Assembly: GCA_009786295.1 (NCBI GenBank) | Contig: WQTN01000077.1 | Coordinates: 1-5,720, forward strand | Direction: 5' to 3' | DNA length: 5,720 bases | DNA from: Methanomassiliicoccaceae archaeon | GTDB lineage: Archaea; Thermoplasmatota; Thermoplasmata; Methanomassiliicoccales; Methanomethylophilaceae | Shown: piece by piece, positions 1-5,720 of the stretch | Layout: each line of letters starts with the position of its first letter | Position numbering within the stretch: position 1 is the stretch's first letter | Program-made: the position numbers and the translations under genes | Notes under the pieces: model-generated | Told to the model about the DNA's origin: nothing | What the model saw: only the letters and a program-made list of their open reading frames with translations | Databases searched by the model: none

Positions 1-984
1 ATCGCGCCCACCGGCACGCTTTCGACCATGCTCGGCATTTCAGGAGGCATCGAACCGGTATTCGCCAATTCATACGAAAGGAGGACTGTCTCCCTTTCGG
101 ATCACGACGAGTATTACAAAGTCTATACGCCCGTTGTAAAAGAGTACATGGATCAGCACAATGTTACTGATGAGAAGGATCTCCCGCGGTTCTTTGTTAC
201 CGCCCAGAACCTCGACTACAAACAGCGCCTGAACCTGCAGGGAACGTGGCAGATGCACATCGATGCGTCCATCAGTTCGACGGTTAACCTTCTGAACGAC
301 TTCCCGGAAAATGAGGTCTACGACCTTTATCTGTACGCCTGGCAGATAGGGTGCAAAGGCGTGACTGTATTCAGGGACGGCTGCAAACGCCTCGGCATCC
401 TCTCCGCAAAAGAGAACGAAAAACCGGAAGAGCACGAGAATGGGAACGGGAACGGAAAGCGCAAGAAGAGAGGTTTCGTAGAGAACGTTGCGGATGACGT
501 GGTGGGGAAGAAAAGAAAACTCATGACGGGCTGCGGAAGCCTTCACTGCACCGCATTCTTCGACCCTCACAGCGGAGAGCTTCTGGAAGCATATCTTAAC
601 AAAGGGTCCACCGGCGGATGCAACAACTTCATGATCGGACTGTCAAGAATGATATCTTTGGCAGCAAGAAGCGGCTGCGATATCAATTCGATCGTTGATC
701 AGCTGAACAGCTGCGGTTCCTGTCCGTCGTATGTGGTGAGGACTTTCACTAAGAAGGATACAAGCAAAGGGTCCTGCTGCCCCATGGCGGTGGGAGGGGC
801 ACTTCTGGACATGCACGCCGAGATGCAGAGGGAAGTGAAAGGAATAGACATCGAAGACGAAAAACAAAAGGGCGACGCTGCTCCGCCTGTCAAAGTGAAC
901 CCATGTCCAAAATGCGGCGATGAACTGCAGTTCCAGGGCGGATGCAGTATCTGCAAATCCTGCGGCTGGACAAAGTGCGATTAA
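1..984 (+). CDS. nrdJ: Adenosylcobalamin-dependent (class II) ribonucleoside-diphosphate reductase, C-terminal part (5' end outside window)
   Basis: Reduces ribonucleotides to deoxyribonucleotides in the cytoplasm, using a radical made from adenosylcobalamin. The frame is open from base 1, so the 327 visible residues are only the C-terminal part; an ATG at 28 is internal. Visible marks are the barrel segment IAPTGTLST followed by GISGGIEPVFANSYERR (residues 1-28). Next is the conserved stretch from about residue 75 to 130 with QMHIDASISSTVNLL and GCKGVTVFRDGCKRLG. A hydrophilic Asn/Gly/Lys-rich linker runs from about 137 to 170. A TSCPD-type domain follows at about 175-250, with TGCGSLHCTAFFD and STGGCNNFMIGLSRMISLA. 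The tail is a zinc-ribbon-like cysteine cluster (C302, C305, C315, C318, C321, C326). The TSCPD domain and tail are typical of NrdJ, as known from the family. The catalytic N-terminal cysteines and B12 contacts are not visible. The gene ends with TAA, overlapping the stop of the convergent DUF2085 gene. Confidence 0.93.
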   Translation: MAPTGTLSTMLGISGGIEPVFANSYERRTVSLSDHDEYYKVYTPVVKEYMDQHNVTDEKDLPRFFVTAQNLDYKQRLNLQGTWQMHIDASISSTVNLLNDFPENEVYDLYLYAWQIGCKGVTVFRDGCKRLGILSAKENEKPEEHENGNGNGKRKKRGFVENVADDVVGKKRKLMTGCGSLHCTAFFDPHSGELLEAYLNKGSTGGCNNFMIGLSRMISLAARSGCDINSIVDQLNSCGSCPSYVVRTFTKKDTSKGSCCPMAVGGALLDMHAEMQREVKGIDIEDEKQKGDAAPPVKVNPCPKCGDELQFQGGCSICKSCGWTKCD

Positions 985-1517
985 ACCTCTTTTTTAAACC
1001 CCATTGTTTTTTCATATTCTTTCGCGACAGCATACTGCACTATCGCAGCGATGCCTATGCCTGTCAGAACGCCGGTTGCCATTTTCGCTGCCGGGACATC
1101 AACGCTGAACCCCAGCTCTATGCCCCATTCGATAAAGGTCAAGGATGTCATCAATAAACCAGCGATGGCAAACCGTCTGCTTCCCACATAAATGGGGCAT
1201 ATTTTCTTGTCTGTTGCTAACAACCCTACAATAAATCCTGCTAGGACACATACATCCCTTTGACAGAAAGCCATCTGGGACCCGTTGATGATGAATGACC
1301 TCGGCATCTCCTGATGGCAGAACAGATCTCCGATTGAATAAACGGTTCTTGTCAGTGGGTTGGCAAATGCCAGCGCATCCCAGTTCTCAATGACCCCCGC
1401 AGTACCGCCTAAGTCAGTGAATGACCCGTACGGGTAAAGAAATGGAATGGCGATCATCAGCATGAAGAATGCGGTAAAGAGCACCAACATTATTCTGCCG
1501 GGGGTAGACCGATCCAT
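981..1517 (-). CDS. DUF2085 family membrane protein
   Basis: A 178-residue integral membrane protein of unknown biochemical function. The family is recognised by two motifs: FCHQEMPRSF at residues 66-75 (Cys-His-Gln, then Arg-Ser-Phe) and FCQRDVCVLAGFIVG at 84-98. The second corresponds to the usual C-x-R-C-x-G-x-Y-x-G pattern, but here Asp88 replaces the second Cys and C90 sits at the usual Gly. Likely membrane spans are about 9-29, 88-102, 115-136 and 146-165. The conserved Cys/His residues suggest metal binding or redox chemistry, but that is inference. Start: the ATG at 1517 has an in-frame TGA three codons upstream, so no longer version is possible. No clear ribosome binding site precedes it, but a TATA-like box does. 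It lies 36 bases after the secretion platform gene on the same strand, so it may be read both with that operon and alone. Its stop overlaps the stop of the reductase gene. Confidence 0.85.
   Translation of the reverse strand: MDRSTPGRIMLVLFTAFFMLMIAIPFLYPYGSFTDLGGTAGVIENWDALAFANPLTRTVYSIGDLFCHQEMPRSFIINGSQMAFCQRDVCVLAGFIVGLLATDKKICPIYVGSRRFAIAGLLMTSLTFIEWGIELGFSVDVPAAKMATGVLTGIGIAAIVQYAVAKEYEKTMGFKKEV
990..1012 (+). terminator. Probable oligo-T terminator of the ribonucleotide reductase gene
   Basis: Two runs of six T (990-995 and 1007-1012) begin six bases after the reductase stop codon. Archaeal RNA polymerase is known to stop at such T-tracts without needing a hairpin, and I see no strong hairpin here. 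The tracts lie inside the last codons of the convergent DUF2085 gene, where they read as Lys codons on the other strand, so they could also be there by coding chance. Confidence 0.4.
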
Positions 1518-1538
1518 ACTGCATCAACGCGATCGCCG

Positions 1539-1544
1539 TATAAA
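1539..1544 (-). promoter_or_regulatory. Candidate TATA box for DUF2085, inside the gene junction
   Basis: On the minus strand TTTATA is centred about 25 bases upstream of the DUF2085 ATG. This is the spacing expected if transcription starts at the ATG itself (a leaderless mRNA). The absence of a Shine-Dalgarno match before this start fits. Six A/T bases alone are weak evidence, so the site is tentative. Confidence 0.4.
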
Positions 1545-1553
1545 GAACATATT

Positions 1554-2957
1554 TCACAAGCCTATGTTGGAAGACAGCATGAATACGATCATTGAAACAG
1601 GAAGCATAATCCCCAATCTGAATATGATATCTCTGATGTCCACCTTTCCGTTGAGGAATGACGTAAGTACTGCGATAAGAAGGCACAATTCAACAAGATA
1701 CGCCGAAAGTATGACCGATGTATTGCTCATATCAACGCCGTCCACCACCCGCGATATCGGCCCTAGCATGGCCACGCTCATTCCCAGCACCATCGGGGCG
1801 AATACTGCCGCTGTACCGGTCATCATGTCGGTCATGCTCTTCAGCTTGTTCTTTATGCCCTTTCTGACCGAATCCTGATCCTGTATCTGCCTCCCCACAG
1901 ACACGGCAAGCCTTCCGGCATCCCTCGCATCCTTCAGAGAACATCTGTACACATCGCAGAAAACATCTGACAGTCGGGAAGATATCTTTCCGATAGATCC
2001 TTTTATCGCAGAGCATGCGTCGCCTCTGCATATCCCCATCTCCCTGTATACGCTATCTGCCACACCCGAACATTCCGCTCTCGCTCCGATCGCCTTTACG
2101 ATCGATGTTTCAAAGTTCTCTCCCGCAATAAGGCGGTTCCCCAGCTCGAATACCGAATCCTGAAGCAGCATCTCCTGCTTTTCTCTGGTCTTCTCGGAAC
2201 GCACATAAGGCACTACATACGCGAACATTGCCGCACCCGACACAAGCGCCGCTGCAACGAGAGACATTTGGATGTCCCCTGTCAGAGTGTAGACTGCAAA
2301 GGCCGCCGGGACGGCCGAAAGAGCCGGCAGAATGTATTTGAGATCCACATTTGAAGAAGGCTTCATGAAGGGATTCTTCTCTTTCACAGAGAAGATCAAA
2401 GACAAAATGACCGCAGGAATGAGAACAAGCGTCACGATGACAATGGGCCCGGCTGTTATGGATGAACTGCCGAAAATGCCGCCCAAACTAAGCATGGGCA
2501 AAATCGACATGAGCACCATGGGCACCATTATCCCCAGACCGAATATCATCATACAAGGGATGTTCAGAGATGTGCTGTAGTTCTCTCCGATCTCTTTGAG
2601 GCCGTTCAGGGAAATATCGGACGCCTCGCCCAGCATCCTCTTTCTCTCCGACTTGTCTGAGGATGCTGCCGCTGCGGTTACCATATGAAGCGACCGCCTG
2701 AATGCCGTGGCCTCAGCCGGAAGTTCTGTAAGGAGCCGTGACAGTCCGGACGATATATCGGGTATCTGCCTCGTGTCAGCCATTACTACAATTGTCCTGA
2801 ACAGCGCTGCGGATCTTTCCGGTCCGTTCTTAGCAACGTCCCTTACAGCAGTGTCGATAGAGCCTCCCCTTTCGATTACTGCCGACATCATTCCTATTAC
2901 GGTCGGCCCTTCGTTCATGATGGTGTTCGGATTCCTGATCTTCAGTTTCTTCGCCAT
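1554..2957 (-). CDS. TadC/FlaJ/GspF-like membrane platform protein of a type IV pilus or type II secretion apparatus
   Basis: A 467-residue polytopic protein that would anchor the assembly ATPase at the cytoplasmic membrane, as GspF/TadC/FlaJ proteins do. Two GspF-type units are visible. Unit one is a soluble helical part (about 15-130, with the segment IGMMSAVIERGGSIDTAV) followed by membrane spans near 132-157, 168-190, 207-226 and 228-251. Unit two is a soluble part (about 262-375, with LQDSVFELGNRLIAGENF) followed by spans near 377-399, 415-435 and 445-463. The length and double layout match archaeal homologues. No membrane span precedes the first soluble unit. Start choice: the ATG at 2957 has AGGTG at good spacing upstream and lies one base after the ATPase stop (TGAGATG). 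A GTG at 2966 would add three residues but leaves no room for that site. The second soluble unit holds five cysteines (C296, C310, C315, C334, C339), which is unusual. No pilin gene is adjacent, so the exported substrate is unknown. Confidence 0.88.
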   Translation of the reverse strand: MAKKLKIRNPNTIMNEGPTVIGMMSAVIERGGSIDTAVRDVAKNGPERSAALFRTIVVMADTRQIPDISSGLSRLLTELPAEATAFRRSLHMVTAAAASSDKSERKRMLGEASDISLNGLKEIGENYSTSLNIPCMMIFGLGIMVPMVLMSILPMLSLGGIFGSSSITAGPIVIVTLVLIPAVILSLIFSVKEKNPFMKPSSNVDLKYILPALSAVPAAFAVYTLTGDIQMSLVAAALVSGAAMFAYVVPYVRSEKTREKQEMLLQDSVFELGNRLIAGENFETSIVKAIGARAECSGVADSVYREMGICRGDACSAIKGSIGKISSRLSDVFCDVYRCSLKDARDAGRLAVSVGRQIQDQDSVRKGIKNKLKSMTDMMTGTAAVFAPMVLGMSVAMLGPISRVVDGVDMSNTSVILSAYLVELCLLIAVLTSFLNGKVDIRDIIFRLGIMLPVSMIVFMLSSNIGL

Positions 2958-2958
2958 C

Positions 2959-4842
2959 TCAAACACCTATTCCTGTCAGATTGCCGAACTTCGCTTTGAA
3001 AGAGACCAGCACATCTTCGGCTGTCTTCGCCTGCGATCTCGACACGTGATCATTTGCAATGCCTATCCATTCCGGGCCGAGATATTCCTCTCCGTATGTC
3101 TTTCCCATTTCGCCAAGGAAAGACCTGACAAGCGCTCTGGCCCTGATCTCTTTTGTTATATCAGCCCTGCTCATTTGCGACGTTGATAGGACACGCCTCA
3201 TCACCGGCGATGAAAAAAGTGCTGTGCTGTCGGAGATATCCATGAACTCGCCAGTCTTATCTCCTGTGGCGACCACTTCGTTGACCTTTCTTATCTGATT
3301 CCCGGTTCTTCTGTCCTTTATTGTTCCCAGCGTTACTAGGATGTCGGTCGCCATGAATGCTTCCGGAGATATGTTCATGTCATGAACGACCCTTTCATAA
3401 ACAGATCTGGCAGAATCTCCGTGGATCGTTCCCATTATAGAGCTTCCCGCACGGCCTGTTCTCATGCTTTGATACATCGTTCTTGCTTCCTCACCCCTTA
3501 CCTCCCCCAGCACAATGGCGGACTCTCCCATTCTGAGAGATACTCTCAGAGCTTCGTCGGCTCTTGACAGATTGTCCCCGCCGATCCTGCTGTCAATGAG
3601 CATGGATTGGACCTTGTACCCCATCTTTCTCATCAGCGAGGAAGGCAGTTCCATCGTATCCTCAATGGTCAGTATCCTTTGCGAGAGAGGGAACTCGAAC
3701 ATCATTGCGGAGAGGAGAGAACTTTTCCCCGCTCCCCTTGCACCACAGATGAGAAAGGTCGATCTGTTGTCTACGAGGAAGGACAGAAGGCCGGCGACTC
3801 TCGGGTCCATCGTGCCGTTGGCGATAAGTCTGGTAAGCGTCCACGGCCTTACAGAATGTTTCCTTATCGCAACAGCGTCTCCGTTGGGGCTCATGGGATA
3901 TCCTACTACTGTCGCCCTCGCATCATGGGTTTTGATATCAGTTTCCAAAATGGGGTTTGACTCGCAGAACTGGAGTCCGCTGTCTCTTTTCAGTATGTTG
4001 ATGAGGTTCATCACTTCCTTCTTGTCAACGACAAGGTTCGTCCTGCATTTGATGTGGGAATTGTTGCCGGAGATGCCGTTCATTGTAACGTGGATCCTGT
4101 TCCTGTCGCACGGAGCATCGATGTAGATGTCCTCCAGTTTAGGATCGGCAAGCAGCACATCGAAAACCCCTATCCCCACAGTATACCTGTACACGATGTC
4201 GCACATCTCTTCAATGACTTTCTCGACCGCGTCAGTATCTCTTCCGAATACCGCCTCGATGGTATCAGTGTAGTCCATCAGAATGCCCCTTGCAGTAGCG
4301 ATGATATTGTGTTTGTCGATCCTTCCCCCTTTGGTCTTGTATCTTTCCCTTATCTCAAGTATCACCATCTCAATGACTGCGTTGACCGAGTCGGGATATG
4401 AGTATTCGACAGGAGTGAGATTGTATTCCGTCTCCCCGTCGGAGGCAGTGCCGATCGTTACCCTGCCGCCGGGGGAATCATAGTCAAAGGGGTTCTCAAG
4501 ATCTCCTTTCTTTCCTACAAGCCAGCAGTCGGCGTATACGGGTTTGGATCTGATGTTGTTCCCCGAGAGGCATATCAAACTATCAAGCATGGATCCTTGG
4601 TTCTTTTGCATCTCCTTCTGTGTCTTTTCCGGCAGGGGCTCGCAGTAACACTTTTGGGCAGTTTCGCGGTCAGCGTACGATGTGTCTTCCCATCCTGCCG
4701 AACAGCCGTAATCCGATGTTCTTGTGTGAAGATCATTCTCTGTGTCGCTGTAATCTGTTACGATAAGGCGGTCGTTGTAACTCACTTCGTGAATGTTCCT
4801 TTTACTTATTCTCCCGACCACGCCCGACAGTATCCTGGCCAT
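2959..4842 (-). CDS. Archaeal GspE/VirB11-family secretion or pilus assembly ATPase
   Basis: A 627-residue cytoplasmic ATPase that would drive pilin or substrate export through the adjacent membrane platform. Motifs in order: FDVLLADPKLEDIYIDAP (about 227-244) in the N2-type domain; AIRKHSVRPWTLTRLI (325-340); Walker A GARGAGKSS (367-375); Asp box LTIEDTMELP (391-400); Walker B AIVLGEVRGEEA (442-453); and His box GSSIMGTIHGDSARS (466-480) with H474. All ATPase motifs look intact. The His box and the C-terminal extension resemble the archaeal GspE group. The first 130 residues are low in recognisable similarity and carry five cysteines (C47, C65, C67, C91, C106). Start choice: the ATG at 4842 overlaps the upstream stop as TGATG and has GGAGG nine bases before it. 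An upstream in-frame ATG at 4956 would add 38 charged residues lying wholly over the previous gene. Whether the machine is a pilus, an archaellum-like filament or a secretion system cannot be told from this gene. Confidence 0.93.
   Translation of the reverse strand: MARILSGVVGRISKRNIHEVSYNDRLIVTDYSDTENDLHTRTSDYGCSAGWEDTSYADRETAQKCYCEPLPEKTQKEMQKNQGSMLDSLICLSGNNIRSKPVYADCWLVGKKGDLENPFDYDSPGGRVTIGTASDGETEYNLTPVEYSYPDSVNAVIEMVILEIRERYKTKGGRIDKHNIIATARGILMDYTDTIEAVFGRDTDAVEKVIEEMCDIVYRYTVGIGVFDVLLADPKLEDIYIDAPCDRNRIHVTMNGISGNNSHIKCRTNLVVDKKEVMNLINILKRDSGLQFCESNPILETDIKTHDARATVVGYPMSPNGDAVAIRKHSVRPWTLTRLIANGTMDPRVAGLLSFLVDNRSTFLICGARGAGKSSLLSAMMFEFPLSQRILTIEDTMELPSSLMRKMGYKVQSMLIDSRIGGDNLSRADEALRVSLRMGESAIVLGEVRGEEARTMYQSMRTGRAGSSIMGTIHGDSARSVYERVVHDMNISPEAFMATDILVTLGTIKDRRTGNQIRKVNEVVATGDKTGEFMDISDSTALFSSPVMRRVLSTSQMSRADITKEIRARALVRSFLGEMGKTYGEEYLGPEWIGIANDHVSRSQAKTAEDVLVSFKAKFGNLTGIGV
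2964..2968 (-). promoter_or_regulatory. Ribosome binding site that decides the platform protein start
   Basis: On the minus strand AGGTG sits just before the ATG at 2957, with about six bases between. AGGTG is a direct match to the archaeal anti-Shine-Dalgarno. It overlaps the last codons of the ATPase gene and supports the ATG at 2957 over the GTG at 2966, which lies within the site itself. Confidence 0.6.
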
Positions 4843-5378
4843 CAGATACCGCCTCCGGTCCTTGCTGTCTCGAGAGATATCTTTTTCTTCAGATTTCTCA
4901 TTCCCAATTCCGCTTGATCCAAAGCTCTGTATGATTTCTGTATGCATATGTTGCATCTGCTGTCTGTTTGATGGAAGGACATCAGCCTGCTTCTTGCCGA
5001 CTCAAAGTTCGGATCGGGGAACCCGGACCAAACGACCTCCATTATCTTTTGGCAGGAATGTTCACAGCTTGAACATGCTCTGCTGTTTCCTTTGTTCATA
5101 GAAAAAGAAGGCGATCTGTAAAAACCGGCCAATTCGCAAAGAGTATCCGCCGCCGGTCCAAAAAGCTCCATATCCTTGCTGGTCCTGAGCCTTATTCTCC
5201 CTGCGCTGCCATGCTGTGAAATGTGGAAAATGATGCACCTCATGCACCCAGGCGAAGTAAAATCAGGAGCTTTGGTACATCCTCTGCAATTGATCGAGAG
5301 AACGTCTTCCGTAAGCTCCGCTTCTGCCGTGTGTTCGATCTTCTTTTTCATTATCGCATTCTTCAATTCGATGGTCAT
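4842..5378 (-). CDS. Unrecognised cysteine-rich protein, first gene of the secretion ATPase operon
   Basis: I do not recognise this 178-residue protein. It has no signal peptide or membrane span and looks soluble and cytoplasmic. It holds ten cysteines, eight of them in four CxxC pairs: CRGC (31-34), CMRC (45-48), CSSC (102-105, with C109 close behind) and CNIC (142-145); C81 stands alone. Spacing within the first two pairs (C-x2-C-x10-C-x2-C) looks like a zinc ribbon or treble clef. The second half (C-x2-C-x3-C, then C-x2-C) could bind a second zinc or an iron-sulfur cluster. Both are inference. The C-terminus is basic and helical, ending in Gly-Gly-Gly-Ile. Its TGA overlaps the ATPase ATG, so the two are probably made together and may interact. 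Start: the ATG at 5438 (20 more residues) is possible, but ATG 5378 is preferred because a TATA-like box lies 27-28 bases before it. A later ATG at 5351 is also possible. Confidence 0.8.
   Translation of the reverse strand: MTIELKNAIMKKKIEHTAEAELTEDVLSINCRGCTKAPDFTSPGCMRCIIFHISQHGSAGRIRLRTSKDMELFGPAADTLCELAGFYRSPSFSMNKGNSRACSSCEHSCQKIMEVVWSGFPDPNFESARSRLMSFHQTDSRCNICIQKSYRALDQAELGMRNLKKKISLETARTGGGI
4849..4857 (-). promoter_or_regulatory. Ribosome binding site that decides the ATPase start
   Basis: On the minus strand GGAGG (4857-4853) with a following C and GG lies nine bases before the ATG at 4842. It matches the 3' end of archaeal 16S rRNA and supports the short form of the ATPase, starting inside the TGATG overlap with the upstream gene, over the longer form from 4956. 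Confidence 0.65.
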
Positions 5379-5401
5379 GCGATCAAATTCCCCGCTGAGA
5401 G

Positions 5402-5409
5402 TATTAAAA
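5402..5409 (-). promoter_or_regulatory. Candidate TATA box of the cysteine-rich protein / secretion operon
   Basis: On the minus strand TTTTAATA is centred 27-28 bases upstream of the ATG at 5378, the usual distance from an archaeal TATA box to the transcription start. Transcription would then begin at or next to the ATG. The bases just upstream are C-rich, not the purine-rich BRE expected, which lowers confidence. Confidence 0.5.
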
Positions 5410-5447
5410 GGGGGCCGTACAGTTAGTATGCGCAGCATGGTGGGAAG

Positions 5448-5455
5448 TTATTAAT
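5448..5455 (+). promoter_or_regulatory. Candidate TATA box of the U32 peptidase gene
   Basis: TTATTAAT is centred about 26-27 bases before the U32 ATG at 5478 and is preceded by purine-rich GGGAAG, which would suit a BRE. No Shine-Dalgarno match stands before the ATG, so a leaderless mRNA is likely. The same A/T-rich patch reads ATTAATAA on the other strand and could also serve the divergent operon, giving a start near 5424. Confidence 0.5.
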
Positions 5456-5477
5456 CAATGAAAAGATTGGCCGAAGC

Positions 5478-5720
5478 ATGGAGATACTTTCCCCCGCGGG
5501 TTCGCCGGAAGGGCTGATCGCTTCGATCAAGGGCGGATGCGACGCTGTATATTTGGGAGGAAAGGCGTTCGGCGCGAGAGCTTTCTCGCAGAATTTTTCC
5601 GACGGAGAGATCGAAGGGGCAGTAAAATATGCTCATGAAAGGAACGTCAAAGTGTACGTCACTGTCAATACCCTGATAAAGGACAGCGAGATGGCTGATG
5701 CCGTATCTTACGTAAGGTTC
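5478..5720 (+). CDS. Peptidase U32 family protein, N-terminal part (3' end outside window)
   Basis: The first 81 residues of a U32 family protein, open to the window edge. The N-terminus MEILSPAGSPEGLIASIKGG, the following DAVYLGGKAFGARAF (about 22-36), and the NFSDGEI and VKVYVTVNTLIKD segments (39-45 and 57-69) are the hallmark N-terminal pattern of the family, at the expected distance from the start. The fold is expected to be a TIM-barrel-like domain. The family was first named for collagenase-type proteases, but several members instead act in tRNA, 23S rRNA or ubiquinone hydroxylation with an iron-sulfur cluster. The cysteines that would tell these apart lie further on, outside the window, so the function is open. 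Residue 21 is Cys where many relatives have Ala. The start at 5478 is the first in-frame ATG and matches the family N-terminus; an ATG at 5458 is in another frame. Confidence 0.9.
   Translation, partial: MEILSPAGSPEGLIASIKGGCDAVYLGGKAFGARAFSQNFSDGEIEGAVKYAHERNVKVYVTVNTLIKDSEMADAVSYVRF

Noticed and set aside
1447..1878. Plus-strand open frame of 143 codons
   Set aside because: Antisense to the end of the platform gene and the start of DUF2085; Ser/Thr/Met-rich composition typical of a complement of membrane-protein codons.
2707..3186. Plus-strand open frame of 159 codons across the ATPase/platform junction
   Set aside because: It overlaps two well-supported genes on the other strand, and its composition looks like a reverse-strand reading of them.
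3515..4126. Plus-strand open frame of 203 codons opposite the ATPase
   Set aside because: It is antisense to the Walker and N2 regions of a clearly real gene, resembles no protein family, and has no start signals.
4843..4956. Longer ATPase start from an ATG at 4956 (38 extra residues)
   Set aside because: The extension lies wholly over the upstream cysteine-rich gene, is highly charged and unlike the family, and lacks the GGAGG site that stands before the ATG at 4842.
981..5378. Pyrrolysine (TAG) read-through as a sign of a methylotrophic methanogen
   Set aside because: The four complete genes and the reductase end in TAA or TGA, and none has an in-frame TAG. This is consistent with TAG avoidance, but five stops are too few to claim it.
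5379..5438. Longer start of the cysteine-rich protein from an ATG at 5438
   Set aside because: The nearest TATA-like box is only about 13 bases from that ATG, no ribosome binding site precedes it, and the box at 5402-5409 fits a start at 5378. Kept as an alternative, not excluded.
5451..5636. Minus-strand open frame of 61 codons at the right end
   Set aside because: It is antisense to the unmistakable N-terminus of the U32 family gene.
1..5720. Search for tRNA, rRNA, CRISPR arrays, insertion sequences, long repeats and attachment sites
   Set aside because: Reading both strands by eye I saw no direct or inverted repeats of note, no tRNA-like T-loop motifs in noncoding sequence, and almost no noncoding space for them.

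Overview
The window reads as compact archaeal chromosome. Five genes fill nearly all of it: two are cut by the window edges and three are complete and closely packed, with a complete fourth (DUF2085) beside them. No stretch over 100 bases lacks a gene. Three signs point to an archaeon. The secretion ATPase has the archaeal GspE-type His box, and its partner is a two-domain TadC/FlaJ-like membrane protein. Several starts are preceded by a TATA-like box about 25-28 bases upstream and lack a good ribosome binding site, the leaderless arrangement common in archaea. Internal genes of the operon instead carry anti-16S matches (GGAGG, AGGTG). Moderate GC, a B12-dependent ribonucleotide reductase and the gene families fit a methanogen-like member of the Thermoplasmatota such as Methanomassiliicoccales. 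That placement is inference only; no marker gene here fixes it.

Layout, left to right. 1-984 (+) is the C-terminal part of an adenosylcobalamin-dependent (class II) ribonucleotide reductase, ending in a TSCPD domain and a cysteine-rich zinc-ribbon tail. It meets a DUF2085 membrane protein (981-1517, -) tail to tail, with the two stop codons sharing the sequence TTAA. Next come three minus-strand genes read right to left as one tight operon: a 178-residue protein with ten cysteines (4842-5378), a 627-residue secretion/pilus ATPase (2959-4842) and a 467-residue TadC/FlaJ-like membrane platform (1554-2957). The first pair overlaps at TGATG and the second pair is one base apart, so translational coupling is likely. 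DUF2085 follows after 36 bases and may also have its own promoter.

A 99-base divergent promoter region (5379-5477) separates this operon from a peptidase U32 family gene (5478 onward, +), of which only the first 81 residues are inside the window.

The ATPase and platform form the motor of a type IV pilus or type II/Tad-like secretion apparatus at the cytoplasmic membrane. No pilin, prepilin peptidase or substrate gene lies alongside. The first gene of the operon is instead an unrecognised soluble protein with four CxxC pairs. That protein, coupled to a motor of unknown substrate, is the most interesting part of the window.
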